NCBI RefSeq assembly: GCF_024362765.1
Contig: NZ_CP093302.1
Span: 2,355,564-2,419,563 of the forward strand
Reading direction: 5' to 3'
Origin: Alkalihalobacillus sp. LMS6
GTDB taxonomy: Bacteria > Bacillota > Bacilli > Bacillales > Bacillaceae_D
Length of the DNA: 64,000 nucleotides
Positions 35,699 through 43,698 of this stretch are shown here, piece after piece. Position numbers and translations under genes: made by a program. The first letter of the stretch is position 1, and every line of letters begins with the position of its first letter. The notes beneath the pieces are model-generated. The model did no database searches and was not told the origin of the DNA. It worked only from the letters and a program-made list of their open reading frames with translations.

Positions 35699-35809
35699 CT
35701 ATGGTCTTTTTTTTCCACAACAGCCGGTGTTGTGCTTTTTATCTGATACAGGTTTCGCAACTGGCTTTTTCGTCACAAAGTATCCTTGAGGATTTTTTTT
35801 GTACTGCAT
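35699..35809 (-). CDS. Small basic protein, 36 aa, with Cys-Cys motif
   Basis: An ORF starting MQYKKNPQGYFVTKKPV and ending HNTGCCGKKRP. TAAGGAGAG lies six nt before the ATG, a sigma-K-like promoter lies upstream, and a strong terminator follows, so it has all the parts of a gene. Ten Lys plus one Arg make it very basic. The paired Cys could crosslink in a spore coat. No family recognised. Confidence 0.75.
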   Translation of the reverse strand: MQYKKNPQGYFVTKKPVAKPVSDKKHNTGCCGKKRP

Positions 35810-35845
35810 CTTATTCTCTCCTTATATAGAAAGTATGGCTCGATG

Positions 35846-35873
35846 TATTCTATGCAGATTGAAGAAAGTTTGT
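35846..35873 (-). promoter_or_regulatory. Sigma-K-like promoter for the 36-aa ORF
   Basis: Minus strand AC (35873-35872), 17 nt, CATAGAATA, an exact match to AC-N17-CATANNNTA; start codon 36 nt downstream of the -10. Confidence 0.6.
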
Positions 35874-35895
35874 TTAAGGTTTCAAAATAAGCCGC

Positions 35896-35922
35896 ACATA
35901 TTTAGACAATAGTCATAATATA
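35896..35922 (+). promoter_or_regulatory. Sigma-K-like promoter for the Cys-rich protein gene
   Basis: AC at 35896, 16 nt, then CATAATATA at 35914-35922, an exact match to AC-N16-CATANNNTA; about 80 nt before the start codon. Confidence 0.6.
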
Positions 35923-36003
35923 CAGTAGTCCGAACGCCTTTAGTTGCTTTGTTCATTTTTTTCTAAAGCTGACTAACGGTTAAAATTAAAAGGAGGTCCC
36001 TCC

Positions 36004-36705
36004 ATGAGTCACGACCATGAAAAACACAATGTTTGCATCAGTGTTCCTAAAGTATTTGATTGGGTAACACGCCAAGTTGATTTACCAACACTTAGTTTCA
36101 GAGAGCCAGAATTATCGACGCTTTTCCCAGATTGCACAGGTCCAACACCGGGACCAGGCTCTTTATGCGCATTACTACAAGCATTCCCAAATTACCAAAC
36201 TGTTTGTCGTGTACTTGAAAATTCTCTTTTAACAAACGAAGTGACAAATCCTTTCGGTCGTACGGAAGTTGAAGTTACGCTACCGAATGGCGAAGATGTT
36301 TGCTTAGAGAAAGTAAAAGTACTAGCAAAAGGATTAATTGAAGTTGATATTTTAGATGAGCTTGGGAACCTTATCTGTACTTCTGATCCAATCGACTTTG
36401 CAACGATTCAAACATTCTATCTTTGCGCACCTGAAGGAACATCTGTAGATGCTTTTATTTCTGCAGGTCAATGTGATGCAGAAGTTGTTTGCGATACAAA
36501 CTTCTCACAACTAGACATTTCCTTCTCATTCTGTCTAGATGTACACGTCTTCGCAGATGTTCGCTTAGAAATTGAAGCAGCATACTGCAAACCAAGACAT
36601 GAGTTTCCTGTTTCTGATGTCATTTGCAGCGAAAATAAATTCCCGCCACAATGTCCAGTTGTTTTCCCTGGCAAAGGGTTCGGGAAAAAATCAACCGTAA
36701 AATAA
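36004..36705 (+). CDS. Cys-rich protein, probable spore-surface structural protein
   Basis: 233 aa with 12-14 Cys spread along the chain and many short beta-like segments. N-terminus HNVCISVPKVFDWVTRQVDLPTLSF; a central GPTPGPGSLCALLQAFPNYQTVCRVL; C-terminal FPPQCPVVFPGKGFGKK. No signal peptide or membrane helix. AAAAGGAGG precedes the ATG and a sigma-K-like promoter lies upstream. Cys-rich composition, late mother-cell promoter and location at the crust-gene locus suggest a disulfide-linked coat or exosporium protein, analogous to CotY/CotZ but not visibly homologous. Ended by a hairpin. Confidence 0.8.
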   Translation: MSHDHEKHNVCISVPKVFDWVTRQVDLPTLSFREPELSTLFPDCTGPTPGPGSLCALLQAFPNYQTVCRVLENSLLTNEVTNPFGRTEVEVTLPNGEDVCLEKVKVLAKGLIEVDILDELGNLICTSDPIDFATIQTFYLCAPEGTSVDAFISAGQCDAEVVCDTNFSQLDISFSFCLDVHVFADVRLEIEAAYCKPRHEFPVSDVICSENKFPPQCPVVFPGKGFGKKSTVK

Positions 36706-36716
36706 ACAGGATGGAA

Positions 36717-36744
36717 GTCGCACCTAATCGTGCGGCTTTTTGCG
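36717..36744 (+). terminator. Terminator after the Cys-rich protein gene
   Basis: GTCGCAC-ctaat-CGTGCGGC hairpin followed by five T. Confidence 0.7.
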
Positions 36745-36796
36745 TTGTCTTGTCTAGCGAATGTGTAGCTTTCTCTTCTTAAATCGATTGCTTTCT

Positions 36797-36805
36797 CATA
36801 GAATA
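36797..36805 (+). promoter_or_regulatory. Sigma-K-like -10 element before the 36838 gene
   Basis: CATAGAATA, identical to the -10 of the 36-aa ORF; no AC at the expected distance. 32 nt before the start codon. Confidence 0.4.
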
Positions 36806-36837
36806 AACGAAGGCTATCAAAAAGTGAGGCGGTTCAA

Positions 36838-37584
36838 TTGACAGAAGAGCGAAGCAACACACAAGATAAAAAAATGATTCAGTTAAACCAAAAACTTCTT
36901 CATTACCGTTCTGAAGTTGTGAAGCAAGATCGTATCCTTGCTGATCAGCACAAACGACTGCTTGATCAAGATGAAGTCATTCATGAACTAACCGCGCGTA
37001 TAGAAGAGTTGGCGAACAATCCTGCGATTGCTATCCAAGAAGAAGTAGCTGAGCCTTTACAAAGCGAAGCGAATCATGAAGCAAAAGAACCCAATGAACC
37101 CACCATCCATATCGATTCTTATTTCACTTACGCGATTATGGCACCTTTTGAAACAAAGGATGACGAGCCATTTGTTATTAAAGGACATATGGTCATAGAA
37201 AATCGCAGTTCTACTTCCTTTATTAATCCAGTTATTTGTTTAAGTTTTAACAAACCAGCGCTTGCAAATTTGTCTGGACGCATTGAGCGCTCAAAAACAA
37301 ATTTAAATCAATATTCGGTTTCTAGAGATGGTGTGACCGACACGTGGAGATTTGTAGAAGATAAGGATGATAAGCAAGCGAAAGAAACAGGCCAATTCTG
37401 GCTAACCCCTCCAATTGATGAAATTCCAGCACAATCAACCATTACATTCTCTGATTTTGAAATTATTATCCCGACACAAGCTCAGGACAAATCGCTTTCT
37501 TTACAAGTATCAGGATATGTTTATGGAGCTGAACTACCAGAAGGAAAAGCTTCCTTAAACACGATTACGCTTACAGTATCATGA
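36838..37584 (+). CDS. Hypothetical protein: coiled coil plus beta-rich domain
   Basis: 248 aa, starting at TTG with GAGGCGG upstream. Residues about 10-65 are coiled coil (KMIQLNQKLLHYRSEVVKQDRILADQHKRLL...IHELTARIEEL), then an acidic linker, then from about 95 a beta-sandwich-like region (YFTYAIMAPFE..., FVIKGHMVIENRSSTSFINPVICLSFN...). Not recognised. The stop overlaps the CgeB-like gene in ATGA, so they are coupled. Possibly scaffold or acceptor for the glycosyltransferase (inference). Confidence 0.75.
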   Translation: MTEERSNTQDKKMIQLNQKLLHYRSEVVKQDRILADQHKRLLDQDEVIHELTARIEELANNPAIAIQEEVAEPLQSEANHEAKEPNEPTIHIDSYFTYAIMAPFETKDDEPFVIKGHMVIENRSSTSFINPVICLSFNKPALANLSGRIERSKTNLNQYSVSRDGVTDTWRFVEDKDDKQAKETGQFWLTPPIDEIPAQSTITFSDFEIIIPTQAQDKSLSLQVSGYVYGAELPEGKASLNTITLTVS

Positions 37585-38510
37585 ATATTTTATTGCTAAA
37601 AGCACCCTACGGTGGCATTTATAGCGATTTTGAGCGTTCTCTAACAAAAGGATTAAGACGCCATTGCACAGTAGTTGATGAACCTTACAATCGATTTAAA
37701 AATAACCGACTCGTTTCGTTTTGCAGACAACACCAGATTGATTGGATCATTACGTTCAATGGCTATTTTTTTTCGAAAGATGAAAAAGAGCTTTTTTGCG
37801 CTGGTCATCTTCCACCTTTAGCAGTCTGGCTAACCGAAGACCCGTATTATGTTTCAGCATCAATGGATATTCTCTCGATTGCAACAAAAGCTTGGTCCGT
37901 TGATACCGCTGCAGTTGACCTGTATCGTCAACAGCATCAGTACAATCATGTAGATTTCTTGCCTCTCGGTTTTGAAGAGGACTGGTTTTATCCTGCAGAA
38001 AGTTCACCTCTGTATGATCTTGTATTTGCAGGCTATCCATATGAAAATCGAGTGAAATGGTTACATGCTATCGCGCAAAACATCGACTTAACTTTAGCGA
38101 TTGTGGGTCCGTGGCGTCCAGATCAATGTCCTCCTAACGCTCATCACAAAGCAACCTGGCTTGCCCCTAAAAAAATTGGCGCTTTTTATCGACAAGCAAA
38201 GATTGTCTTAAATAGTTACCGTACTGCACATGACGGAATCGTGGCAACCAGTATTAATAATCGTACATTTGATATTGCCGCTTCTCAAGCATGTCAGCTA
38301 AGTGAATACCGTGAAGGGATTGAGACATTTTTTCCGAATCAAGAAATCGCCACATTCACCGATACCCCACAGTTGCTTCATGCCGTGCAAGCCCTTCTAA
38401 ACAGTTCGGATTTAAGAAAAGACCATGCATATAGGAGCCGACAGCGGGCGTATGGCCATTGTTTTTATGATCGGGCATCTACTATATACAAAGAGCTGGA
38501 ATCTAGGTAA
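37581..38510 (+). CDS. CgeB-family glycosyltransferase-like protein
   Basis: 309 aa. C-terminal signature SINNRTFDIAASQACQLSEYREGIETFFPNQEIATF is typical of CgeB/DUF3880-linked GT-B proteins; the N-terminal half LAVWLTEDPYY and KAWSVDTAAVDLYRQ, LPLGFEEDWFYP also fit. In B. subtilis CgeB is made under sigma-K and GerE and decorates the spore crust. The ATG overlaps the preceding stop. 3' end overlaps the convergent gene by 8 nt within a shared terminator. Confidence 0.88.
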   Translation: MNILLLKAPYGGIYSDFERSLTKGLRRHCTVVDEPYNRFKNNRLVSFCRQHQIDWIITFNGYFFSKDEKELFCAGHLPPLAVWLTEDPYYVSASMDILSIATKAWSVDTAAVDLYRQQHQYNHVDFLPLGFEEDWFYPAESSPLYDLVFAGYPYENRVKWLHAIAQNIDLTLAIVGPWRPDQCPPNAHHKATWLAPKKIGAFYRQAKIVLNSYRTAHDGIVATSINNRTFDIAASQACQLSEYREGIETFFPNQEIATFTDTPQLLHAVQALLNSSDLRKDHAYRSRQRAYGHCFYDRASTIYKELESR

Positions 38511-38531
38511 GGTCCGATTCCAGCTCTTTTT
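38493..38531. terminator. Bidirectional terminator in overlapping 3' ends
   Basis: AGAGCTGGAAT / ATTCCAGCTCT hairpin with T-run, inside the overlap of the CgeB-like and GT4-like genes. Confidence 0.85.
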
Positions 38532-39567
38532 GTTTTGCTTCACATAACTCTTTTATTCTTTTGTACAACGCTTCTCCAGTAGTTGGCTCCACTAGCCAGC
38601 CCGCACGGTTTGTTTTTATCGCTTCCGCTTGCGCCCCTAAATTAAATGCCAGAACAGGATAGCCTAATAGCATCGCTTCATGAGTTGTATAGGAAAACGT
38701 CTCTGGGACAATGGAAGGAATGCAAATGAGATCAATGGCATCTTCCAGAAGCAGATCCGCAAGATTGTCAATCTCATACGTTCCTCTTTCGTGAATCATC
38801 CGTTTTTCCGAAAGCGCTGGGGCAAGACTTCCATAAGAATAAATACTGAGCGGTAAGGGTGCAGTAGCCTGTTCCATTCTATTCAACAATTCAAGCAGGA
38901 CCGATTCTCCTTTATGTTGATAAATCGATCCAATCACGGCTACATGTAGAGTTTGGTTACGCCGAATTGACTGCTTATGCACACTTTTTTTTATGGAGGG
39001 AAGTGGATGAGGTTGAACAGCAATTGATAAGACTGGAAAGTATGTAAGATAAGCTTGTTTAGTGGATTCACTCGGTGCAATGATCAGAGAAGCGCGCTGA
39101 AAAAGCAGGTTGAATGACGCTCGCCACGCTTCAACCGTATGTGGCGGTGGCCCAAATGTAAGTAATCGTTTCGATTTATGTTGATTTTCTAAACAACGCT
39201 GGCAAACGAGTGGATCTTTCTCCATTTCACAATAACGATTCTGATCATTTAAAAAGAAAACAGCTGGACAAACGCCATAATAATCATGCAGAAAAACGTC
39301 ATAAGGCACTGACAATTCTTCTAGTAACGCCTGTATCTCATTTATACGAAACCCCCACACATGATGAACTTCTATGTGCTGTATTGGGAGCCGACGCAGT
39401 CGTTGAACGATCGCTTTCATCGTTAAATAGCGTTCTTTTTTTGATTGAAGTAGGAGCCAGTATCCTCGCGCAAGTGGCATACATTCTATTGTAAACGTAT
39501 GTTTTCGAGTTTTTAGGAATTGGCTAACACCGCCTCCTCCATTATGGTGGATTAAAAGTGTATACAT
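38503..39567 (-). CDS. Glycosyltransferase family 4-like protein
   Basis: 354 aa GT-B fold. The N-terminal half has HDYYGVCPAVFFL...CEMEKDPLVCQRCLENQ, a Cys cluster (C-x-C-x2-C type) known in a subgroup of GT4 proteins, and IIAPSESTKQAYL. The C-terminal half has AVIGSIYQHKGESVLLELL and the donor-binding PSIVPETFSYTTHEAMLLGYPVLAFNLGAQAEAI. Starts directly after the DUF1360 gene (coordinates touch), so co-transcribed. Confidence 0.88.
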   Translation of the reverse strand: MYTLLIHHNGGGGVSQFLKTRKHTFTIECMPLARGYWLLLQSKKERYLTMKAIVQRLRRLPIQHIEVHHVWGFRINEIQALLEELSVPYDVFLHDYYGVCPAVFFLNDQNRYCEMEKDPLVCQRCLENQHKSKRLLTFGPPPHTVEAWRASFNLLFQRASLIIAPSESTKQAYLTYFPVLSIAVQPHPLPSIKKSVHKQSIRRNQTLHVAVIGSIYQHKGESVLLELLNRMEQATAPLPLSIYSYGSLAPALSEKRMIHERGTYEIDNLADLLLEDAIDLICIPSIVPETFSYTTHEAMLLGYPVLAFNLGAQAEAIKTNRAGWLVEPTTGEALYKRIKELCEAKQKELESDLT

Positions 39568-39893
39568 TAGAGGCGCCTGCTGGCAGCTTCAAAAATCGCT
39601 GCGCCATATGCAATACTGAGGCAGAGAAAGACAGGGAAAAAGAAAGCAGGAAACACGATAAATCCTACAAAAAAGCAGAGAGCCACCCACACGCTTGTGC
39701 ACCAATAACATGAAAGAAGCGACCCAATAAATTTACGTAAGCCTCTTCCTTTTGGGTACGCATAAAGTGAATCTCCTTCTTCTTTTAACTCAATAAACGG
39801 TTGTCGAAACCATTCCATGATCTCGTCCGTCACAAGAAGACGCGTCATTCTTCCTGTTGCCATGATTAAGATTATCCATTCAAACCAAGTCAT
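39567..39893 (-). CDS. DUF1360 membrane protein
   Basis: 108 aa. Opens WFEWIILIMATGRMTRLLVTDEIMEWFRQPF, the DUF1360 signature, then GSLLSCYWCTSVWVALCFFVGFIVFPAFFFPVFLCLSIAYGAAI with two or three membrane segments and a CYWC motif. ATG at 39893 with AGGAGG. The family occurs in sporulating Firmicutes (YngL-like). First gene of the operon with the GT4 gene; a -10-like CATAGAATG at 39914-39922 matches sigma-K with one mismatch. Confidence 0.85.
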   Translation of the reverse strand: MTWFEWIILIMATGRMTRLLVTDEIMEWFRQPFIELKEEGDSLYAYPKGRGLRKFIGSLLSCYWCTSVWVALCFFVGFIVFPAFFFPVFLCLSIAYGAAIFEAASRRL

Positions 39894-39964
39894 CCTCATC
39901 CCTCCTATCCAACCATTCTATGAATGGCTTCACTTAAATATGAAGAGACAAAAATGTCACACCG

Positions 39965-39996
39965 AAAAAAAGAGCGCCCCTCCGGACGCCCTTTTT
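39965..39996 (-). terminator. Terminator after fabI
   Basis: Twelve-bp stem AAAAGGGCGTCC / GGGGCGCTCTTTT (two G-U pairs) followed by T-run on the minus strand, directly after the fabI stop. Confidence 0.8.
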
Positions 39997-39998
39997 GT

Positions 39999-40778
39999 CT
40001 AAACTAAAGATAATGTGCTATAACCACCATCAACATGGATCATTTCGCCAGTGATGCCACGAGCCAAATCACTTACTAGGAATAAAGCTGTATCGCCAAC
40101 TTCTTCTTGCGTGGTCGTTTTTCGTAACGGAGCTTTTTCTTCAATTTCTCTTAAGACATCATTAAAACCGCCAATTCCTTTAGCTGCTAGCGTACGAATC
40201 GGACCAGCAGAAATGGCGTTGACACGAATACCTTCTTTTCCTAAATCATTCGCTAAATACTTCACACTTGCATCTAGTGCCGCTTTTGCAACGCCCATGA
40301 CATTGTAGTTTTTCACTACTCGTTCGCCACCTAAGTACGTCATTGTAATCACACTTCCACCTTCTGTCATAAGTGGTCGGGCAGCTTTACAAACAGCCGT
40401 TAGCGAGTACGCACTAATATTTTGTGCCATTAAGTAACCTTCACGGGTTACATTCAAATATTCGCCTTCTAATTCTTCTTTATTAGCAAACGCTATACAG
40501 TGCGCAACACCGTGAATTGCCCCTACTTGTTCTTTAATTTGCGCAAATGTCGCATCAATTTCTTCATCACTCGTTATGTCACAAGGCAACACGAGATGCT
40601 CTCCACTAAGAGACTCAGCAAGCGTACGAACGTTTTTTTCTAATCGCTCACCAGCGTATGTAAAAATAATTTTTGCCCCCGCTTCATCTAACGAACGGGC
40701 AATTGCCCATGCGATGCTTCGTTTATTCGCAACACCCATTACCACATACGTACGGCCTGTTAAGTCAATTGATTTCAT
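39999..40778 (-). CDS. fabI: Enoyl-[acyl-carrier-protein] reductase
   Basis: Last reductive step of fatty-acid elongation. 259-aa SDR with atypical Gly motif GVANKRSIAWAIA and catalytic Tyr-x6-Lys in KNYNVMGVAKAAL. ATG at 40778 has GGAGGATG upstream; the longer reading frame lacks this. In B. subtilis fabI (yjbW) borders cotO and cotZYXWV; here it borders the glycosylation island. Confidence 0.97.
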   Translation of the reverse strand: MKSIDLTGRTYVVMGVANKRSIAWAIARSLDEAGAKIIFTYAGERLEKNVRTLAESLSGEHLVLPCDITSDEEIDATFAQIKEQVGAIHGVAHCIAFANKEELEGEYLNVTREGYLMAQNISAYSLTAVCKAARPLMTEGGSVITMTYLGGERVVKNYNVMGVAKAALDASVKYLANDLGKEGIRVNAISAGPIRTLAAKGIGGFNDVLREIEEKAPLRKTTTQEEVGDTALFLVSDLARGITGEMIHVDGGYSTLSLV

Positions 40779-40867
40779 CGGAATCATCCTCCATTTTTTA
40801 TTATCAGGTACTAATAGTTTATCACATTTTTTATTGTGCAACTAGCTTACGGCTTAAGAATCCTCTA

Positions 40868-41770
40868 TTAATCTTCTTTCATTGCGTTCGTATAGAAATC
40901 CCAACTGCTCGGAAGATCACTTTGAATGATCTTTTTTTCATTTGTGAGCGGTTGTGTGAAATGAATTTGGAAGCAGTGAAGCGCTTGATGTGTAAATACA
41001 CGTTGGTCCCCGCCGTACAACCCATCACCTATGATGGGGTACCCACTCGTTTTAAGATGAACACGGATTTGATGAGTCCTTCCAGTTTCGAGTCTTAAAT
41101 GGACGAGGCTCCATTCACCGTTCGTTGCGATGCGTTTGTAATGGGTAACAGCAGGCTTTCCATCGTCACGTACTTCTCGTTCAATGATACTCGTCTCTTT
41201 CCTTCCAATTGGAGCTGAAATCGTCCCTTCACTTGGCGGCACACCTGTTACCAATGCTGCGTAAGTTCGATTTAATGCTCCTTGTTTCTGTGCCTTTGAA
41301 AGCAAATCATGAGCATATCGATGTTTGGCAACAAGCAACAGACCGCTCGTTCCCCGGTCTAAACGGTTTACAGCATGGAACGTAGCGTGAATCCCGTTTT
41401 CGTGATAATAATGCATAATCGAATTTGCTAGTGTATGATCTGGATGGTCCTTTGAAGGGATCGTCGCAACATCTGCCGGTTTATGAACGACAAGCACATC
41501 GGCGTCTTCATAATAAATCGTAAATCTGCCTTTTTGCGGTTTTAAGGATGGACTCACTTCTTCAACAGGTAAACAGATCCGAACCTCGTCTCCTTCTTTC
41601 AGTTCCGCCCTCACGCTAACGGGACAATCGTTAACATAGAGCCCTCCCCCTTGAAACTTTATCGCGGAAAGAAGACGTTTTGAAAGATTTTTTCGTTCAC
41701 GTAAAAAAGCGCGTAGTGAGAGAGTATGCTCACTTTTTTGTACGCGCCAAATAAATTGTGTTCTATTCAC
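40868..41770 (-). CDS. yjbO: RluA/RluD-family pseudouridine synthase
   Basis: 300 aa. S4-like N-terminal domain ([26 protein letters not shown]) and catalytic domain with [16 protein letters not shown], whose Asp is the nucleophile, and [16 protein letters not shown] at 41770 overlaps the nadK stop by 8 nt. Target probably 23S rRNA or tRNA uridines; exact site unknown. Confidence 0.93.
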   Translation of the reverse strand: MNRTQFIWRVQKSEHTLSLRAFLRERKNLSKRLLSAIKFQGGGLYVNDCPVSVRAELKEGDEVRICLPVEEVSPSLKPQKGRFTIYYEDADVLVVHKPADVATIPSKDHPDHTLANSIMHYYHENGIHATFHAVNRLDRGTSGLLLVAKHRYAHDLLSKAQKQGALNRTYAALVTGVPPSEGTISAPIGRKETSIIEREVRDDGKPAVTHYKRIATNGEWSLVHLRLETGRTHQIRVHLKTSGYPIIGDGLYGGDQRVFTHQALHCFQIHFTQPLTNEKKIIQSDLPSSWDFYTNAMKED

Positions 41771-42563
41771 TAATAAACGACTCCTTCACTCGCTTCCAAA
41801 AAGGAAATGGTCGAAAGCGAGCAAACCGAACTTTTTCTTCTGCAACACGGCATTGAACAGTGTCGACATTTTCTTCATAAATAGGAACATTAAAATGATC
41901 GATCGTCACTTGAACAGAGACATCGTTTAAAAGCTTAAGTAAACACGTATGATGTTGTGGTAAGACGAGCGGTGAACCGAGCGTACGGTATACCCGATTG
42001 TTAATTGAAGCCATTTCAGACAGCTGGATCGACGCGAGCGATGGGTGTAAAATAGCTCCACCTAACGCTTTATTATAAGCTGTGCTGCCAGATGGCGTGG
42101 ACATACATAAGCCATCCCCTCTAAATGTTTCAAACGCTTCTCCCTTTATTTCTACATTACAAACGAGAGATCCTTCTGAACTTTTGATCGTTGACTCATT
42201 TAATGCTAAATAACGTCGAGAAGCTCGTCCATCTCGATAACGAATAACAACTTCTAATAAAGGGTATTCAACAATTTGATATGGTGTTTTTATAATATGT
42301 GTCACTAAATGATCCGCTTCTTCAGGAACCCAATCCGCGTAAAAGCCTAAATGACCTGTATGTATACCAACAAAAGCCGTTTCTTCCAAACGGTGTGCGT
42401 ATAAGTGAAACGCTTCGAGTAGTGTGCCATCTCCACCTACTGTAATGACAATGTCTGGCGCCTCATGGTCAAGAATCAAATCTGCTTTTAACAGCTTTTC
42501 TTTCATGGATTCGCACAATTCATTCGAGAGGTGATCCCCTCTCGAAGCAACTGTAAATTTCAA
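41763..42563 (-). CDS. nadK: NAD kinase
   Basis: 266 aa. GGDGT motif in [15 protein letters not shown] in LALNESTIK, and [20 protein letters not shown]. Makes NADP from NAD. Starts at TTG with GGGGGGC upstream. Sits in the yjbM-nadK-yjbO run as in B. subtilis. Confidence 0.96.
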   Translation of the reverse strand: MKFTVASRGDHLSNELCESMKEKLLKADLILDHEAPDIVITVGGDGTLLEAFHLYAHRLEETAFVGIHTGHLGFYADWVPEEADHLVTHIIKTPYQIVEYPLLEVVIRYRDGRASRRYLALNESTIKSSEGSLVCNVEIKGEAFETFRGDGLCMSTPSGSTAYNKALGGAILHPSLASIQLSEMASINNRVYRTLGSPLVLPQHHTCLLKLLNDVSVQVTIDHFNVPIYEENVDTVQCRVAEEKVRFARFRPFPFWKRVKESFISE

Positions 42564-42581
42564 GCCATTCGCCCCCCTGTT

Positions 42582-43205
42582 TTACCCTCTATTTTGTCGC
42601 TGTTTAGCCGTAATAATACGTTGGGCTTCTTGCACTTCATCACGTATAATCGACATTTCTTCATCTAGCCAAAACGCTGCTTCCGATGCACGCTGCAGCC
42701 TCATATTAATATCATCGGGAATTTCACCACTGTACTTGTATCGCAATGAATGCTCAATAGTGGCCCAAAAGTTCATTGACATCGTTCGGATTTGGAGCTC
42801 CACAATAACATGCTCGCTTCCTTTTATCGTGTGCACTGGATACCGTAGCATCATATGGTATGAGCGATACCCACTTGGTTTTTTTTCTTTCACATAATCG
42901 CGTTCTGAAACAATCTCAAAATCTGTCCGTGATCGAATTAAATCTATGACTTTATCAATATCTTCTACAAATTGCGTGACGATGCGCACACCACCTATAT
43001 CTTGCATATCATCCAAGCGGTCAAGCGGGATTTGCTTTCGTTCTGCCTTATTCAATATGCTCGATATTGGTTTGACACGACCTGTTACAAACTCAATCGG
43101 TGTGTGAAGCGATGTTTTTTGGTATTGTTCACGTATCCCTTTAAATTTCACTTTAAGCTCGTCTACTGCTTGTTTATATGGCGTTAAAAAAGAATCCCAA
43201 TCCAC
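42582..43205 (-). CDS. yjbM: Small alarmone synthetase ((p)ppGpp synthetase YjbM/RelQ)
   Basis: 207 aa, synthetase domain only, no hydrolase or TGS/ACT. DMQDIGGVRIVTQFVEDID, KEKKPSGYRSYHMMLRYPV and VIVELQIRTMSMNFWATIEHSLRYKY are the RelA/SpoT synthetase motifs. GTG at 43205 preferred (AGGTG upstream), nine nt inside the longest frame. B. subtilis homologue is SasB, a tetramer activated by pppGpp. Confidence 0.94.
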   Translation of the reverse strand: MDWDSFLTPYKQAVDELKVKFKGIREQYQKTSLHTPIEFVTGRVKPISSILNKAERKQIPLDRLDDMQDIGGVRIVTQFVEDIDKVIDLIRSRTDFEIVSERDYVKEKKPSGYRSYHMMLRYPVHTIKGSEHVIVELQIRTMSMNFWATIEHSLRYKYSGEIPDDINMRLQRASEAAFWLDEEMSIIRDEVQEAQRIITAKQRQNRG

Positions 43206-43224
43206 TTTTATCACCTACTTTTCG

Positions 43225-43602
43225 CTATTCAAACATGGCTTTAACTGTTTGTTCGAACGCTTCTCCATAGTTTCCATTTCCTCGGATATTTTCTAGCAGA
43301 AAGGTCATTTCTTCATTAAATTCAGCTAATGTTAATCGGGTCATCTCATTTAACTTAAGAAAATAAGTCGTTCCTTTGTTAAAACCCTCTTTTAGCTGTG
43401 GCCAAACCTGCTCATCAAAACGAATTCCATAAAAACCTTCTTCGTCTTCTATGATATAAATAAAAGCAAACTCATCTGAATCCACAAGAATTCGTTCTCC
43501 ATCTTTCATTTCTTTTCCAAGACGTTCATCTAGTTCTTGCTCTAAATATACGGTTGCAACTTCCTCTTCTACTTCAACAGCCTTTACGTGTAAATAATTC
43601 AT
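43225..43602 (-). CDS. yjbL: UPF0738 family protein YjbL
   Basis: 125 aa acidic soluble protein starting MNYLHVKAVEVEEEVATVYL, ATG at 43602 with TTGGAGGT. Function unknown; conserved beside yjbM and yjbK. Confidence 0.85.
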   Translation of the reverse strand: MNYLHVKAVEVEEEVATVYLEQELDERLGKEMKDGERILVDSDEFAFIYIIEDEEGFYGIRFDEQVWPQLKEGFNKGTTYFLKLNEMTRLTLAEFNEEMTFLLENIRGNGNYGEAFEQTVKAMFE

Positions 43603-43698
43603 CCAAAACCTCCAACTTGCCTCTTTTTCCGATTTTATTTTATCATAAAAAGGATCTAAAACACACACGATGAGAGAATAGATAATGAAGGAGCGAAT

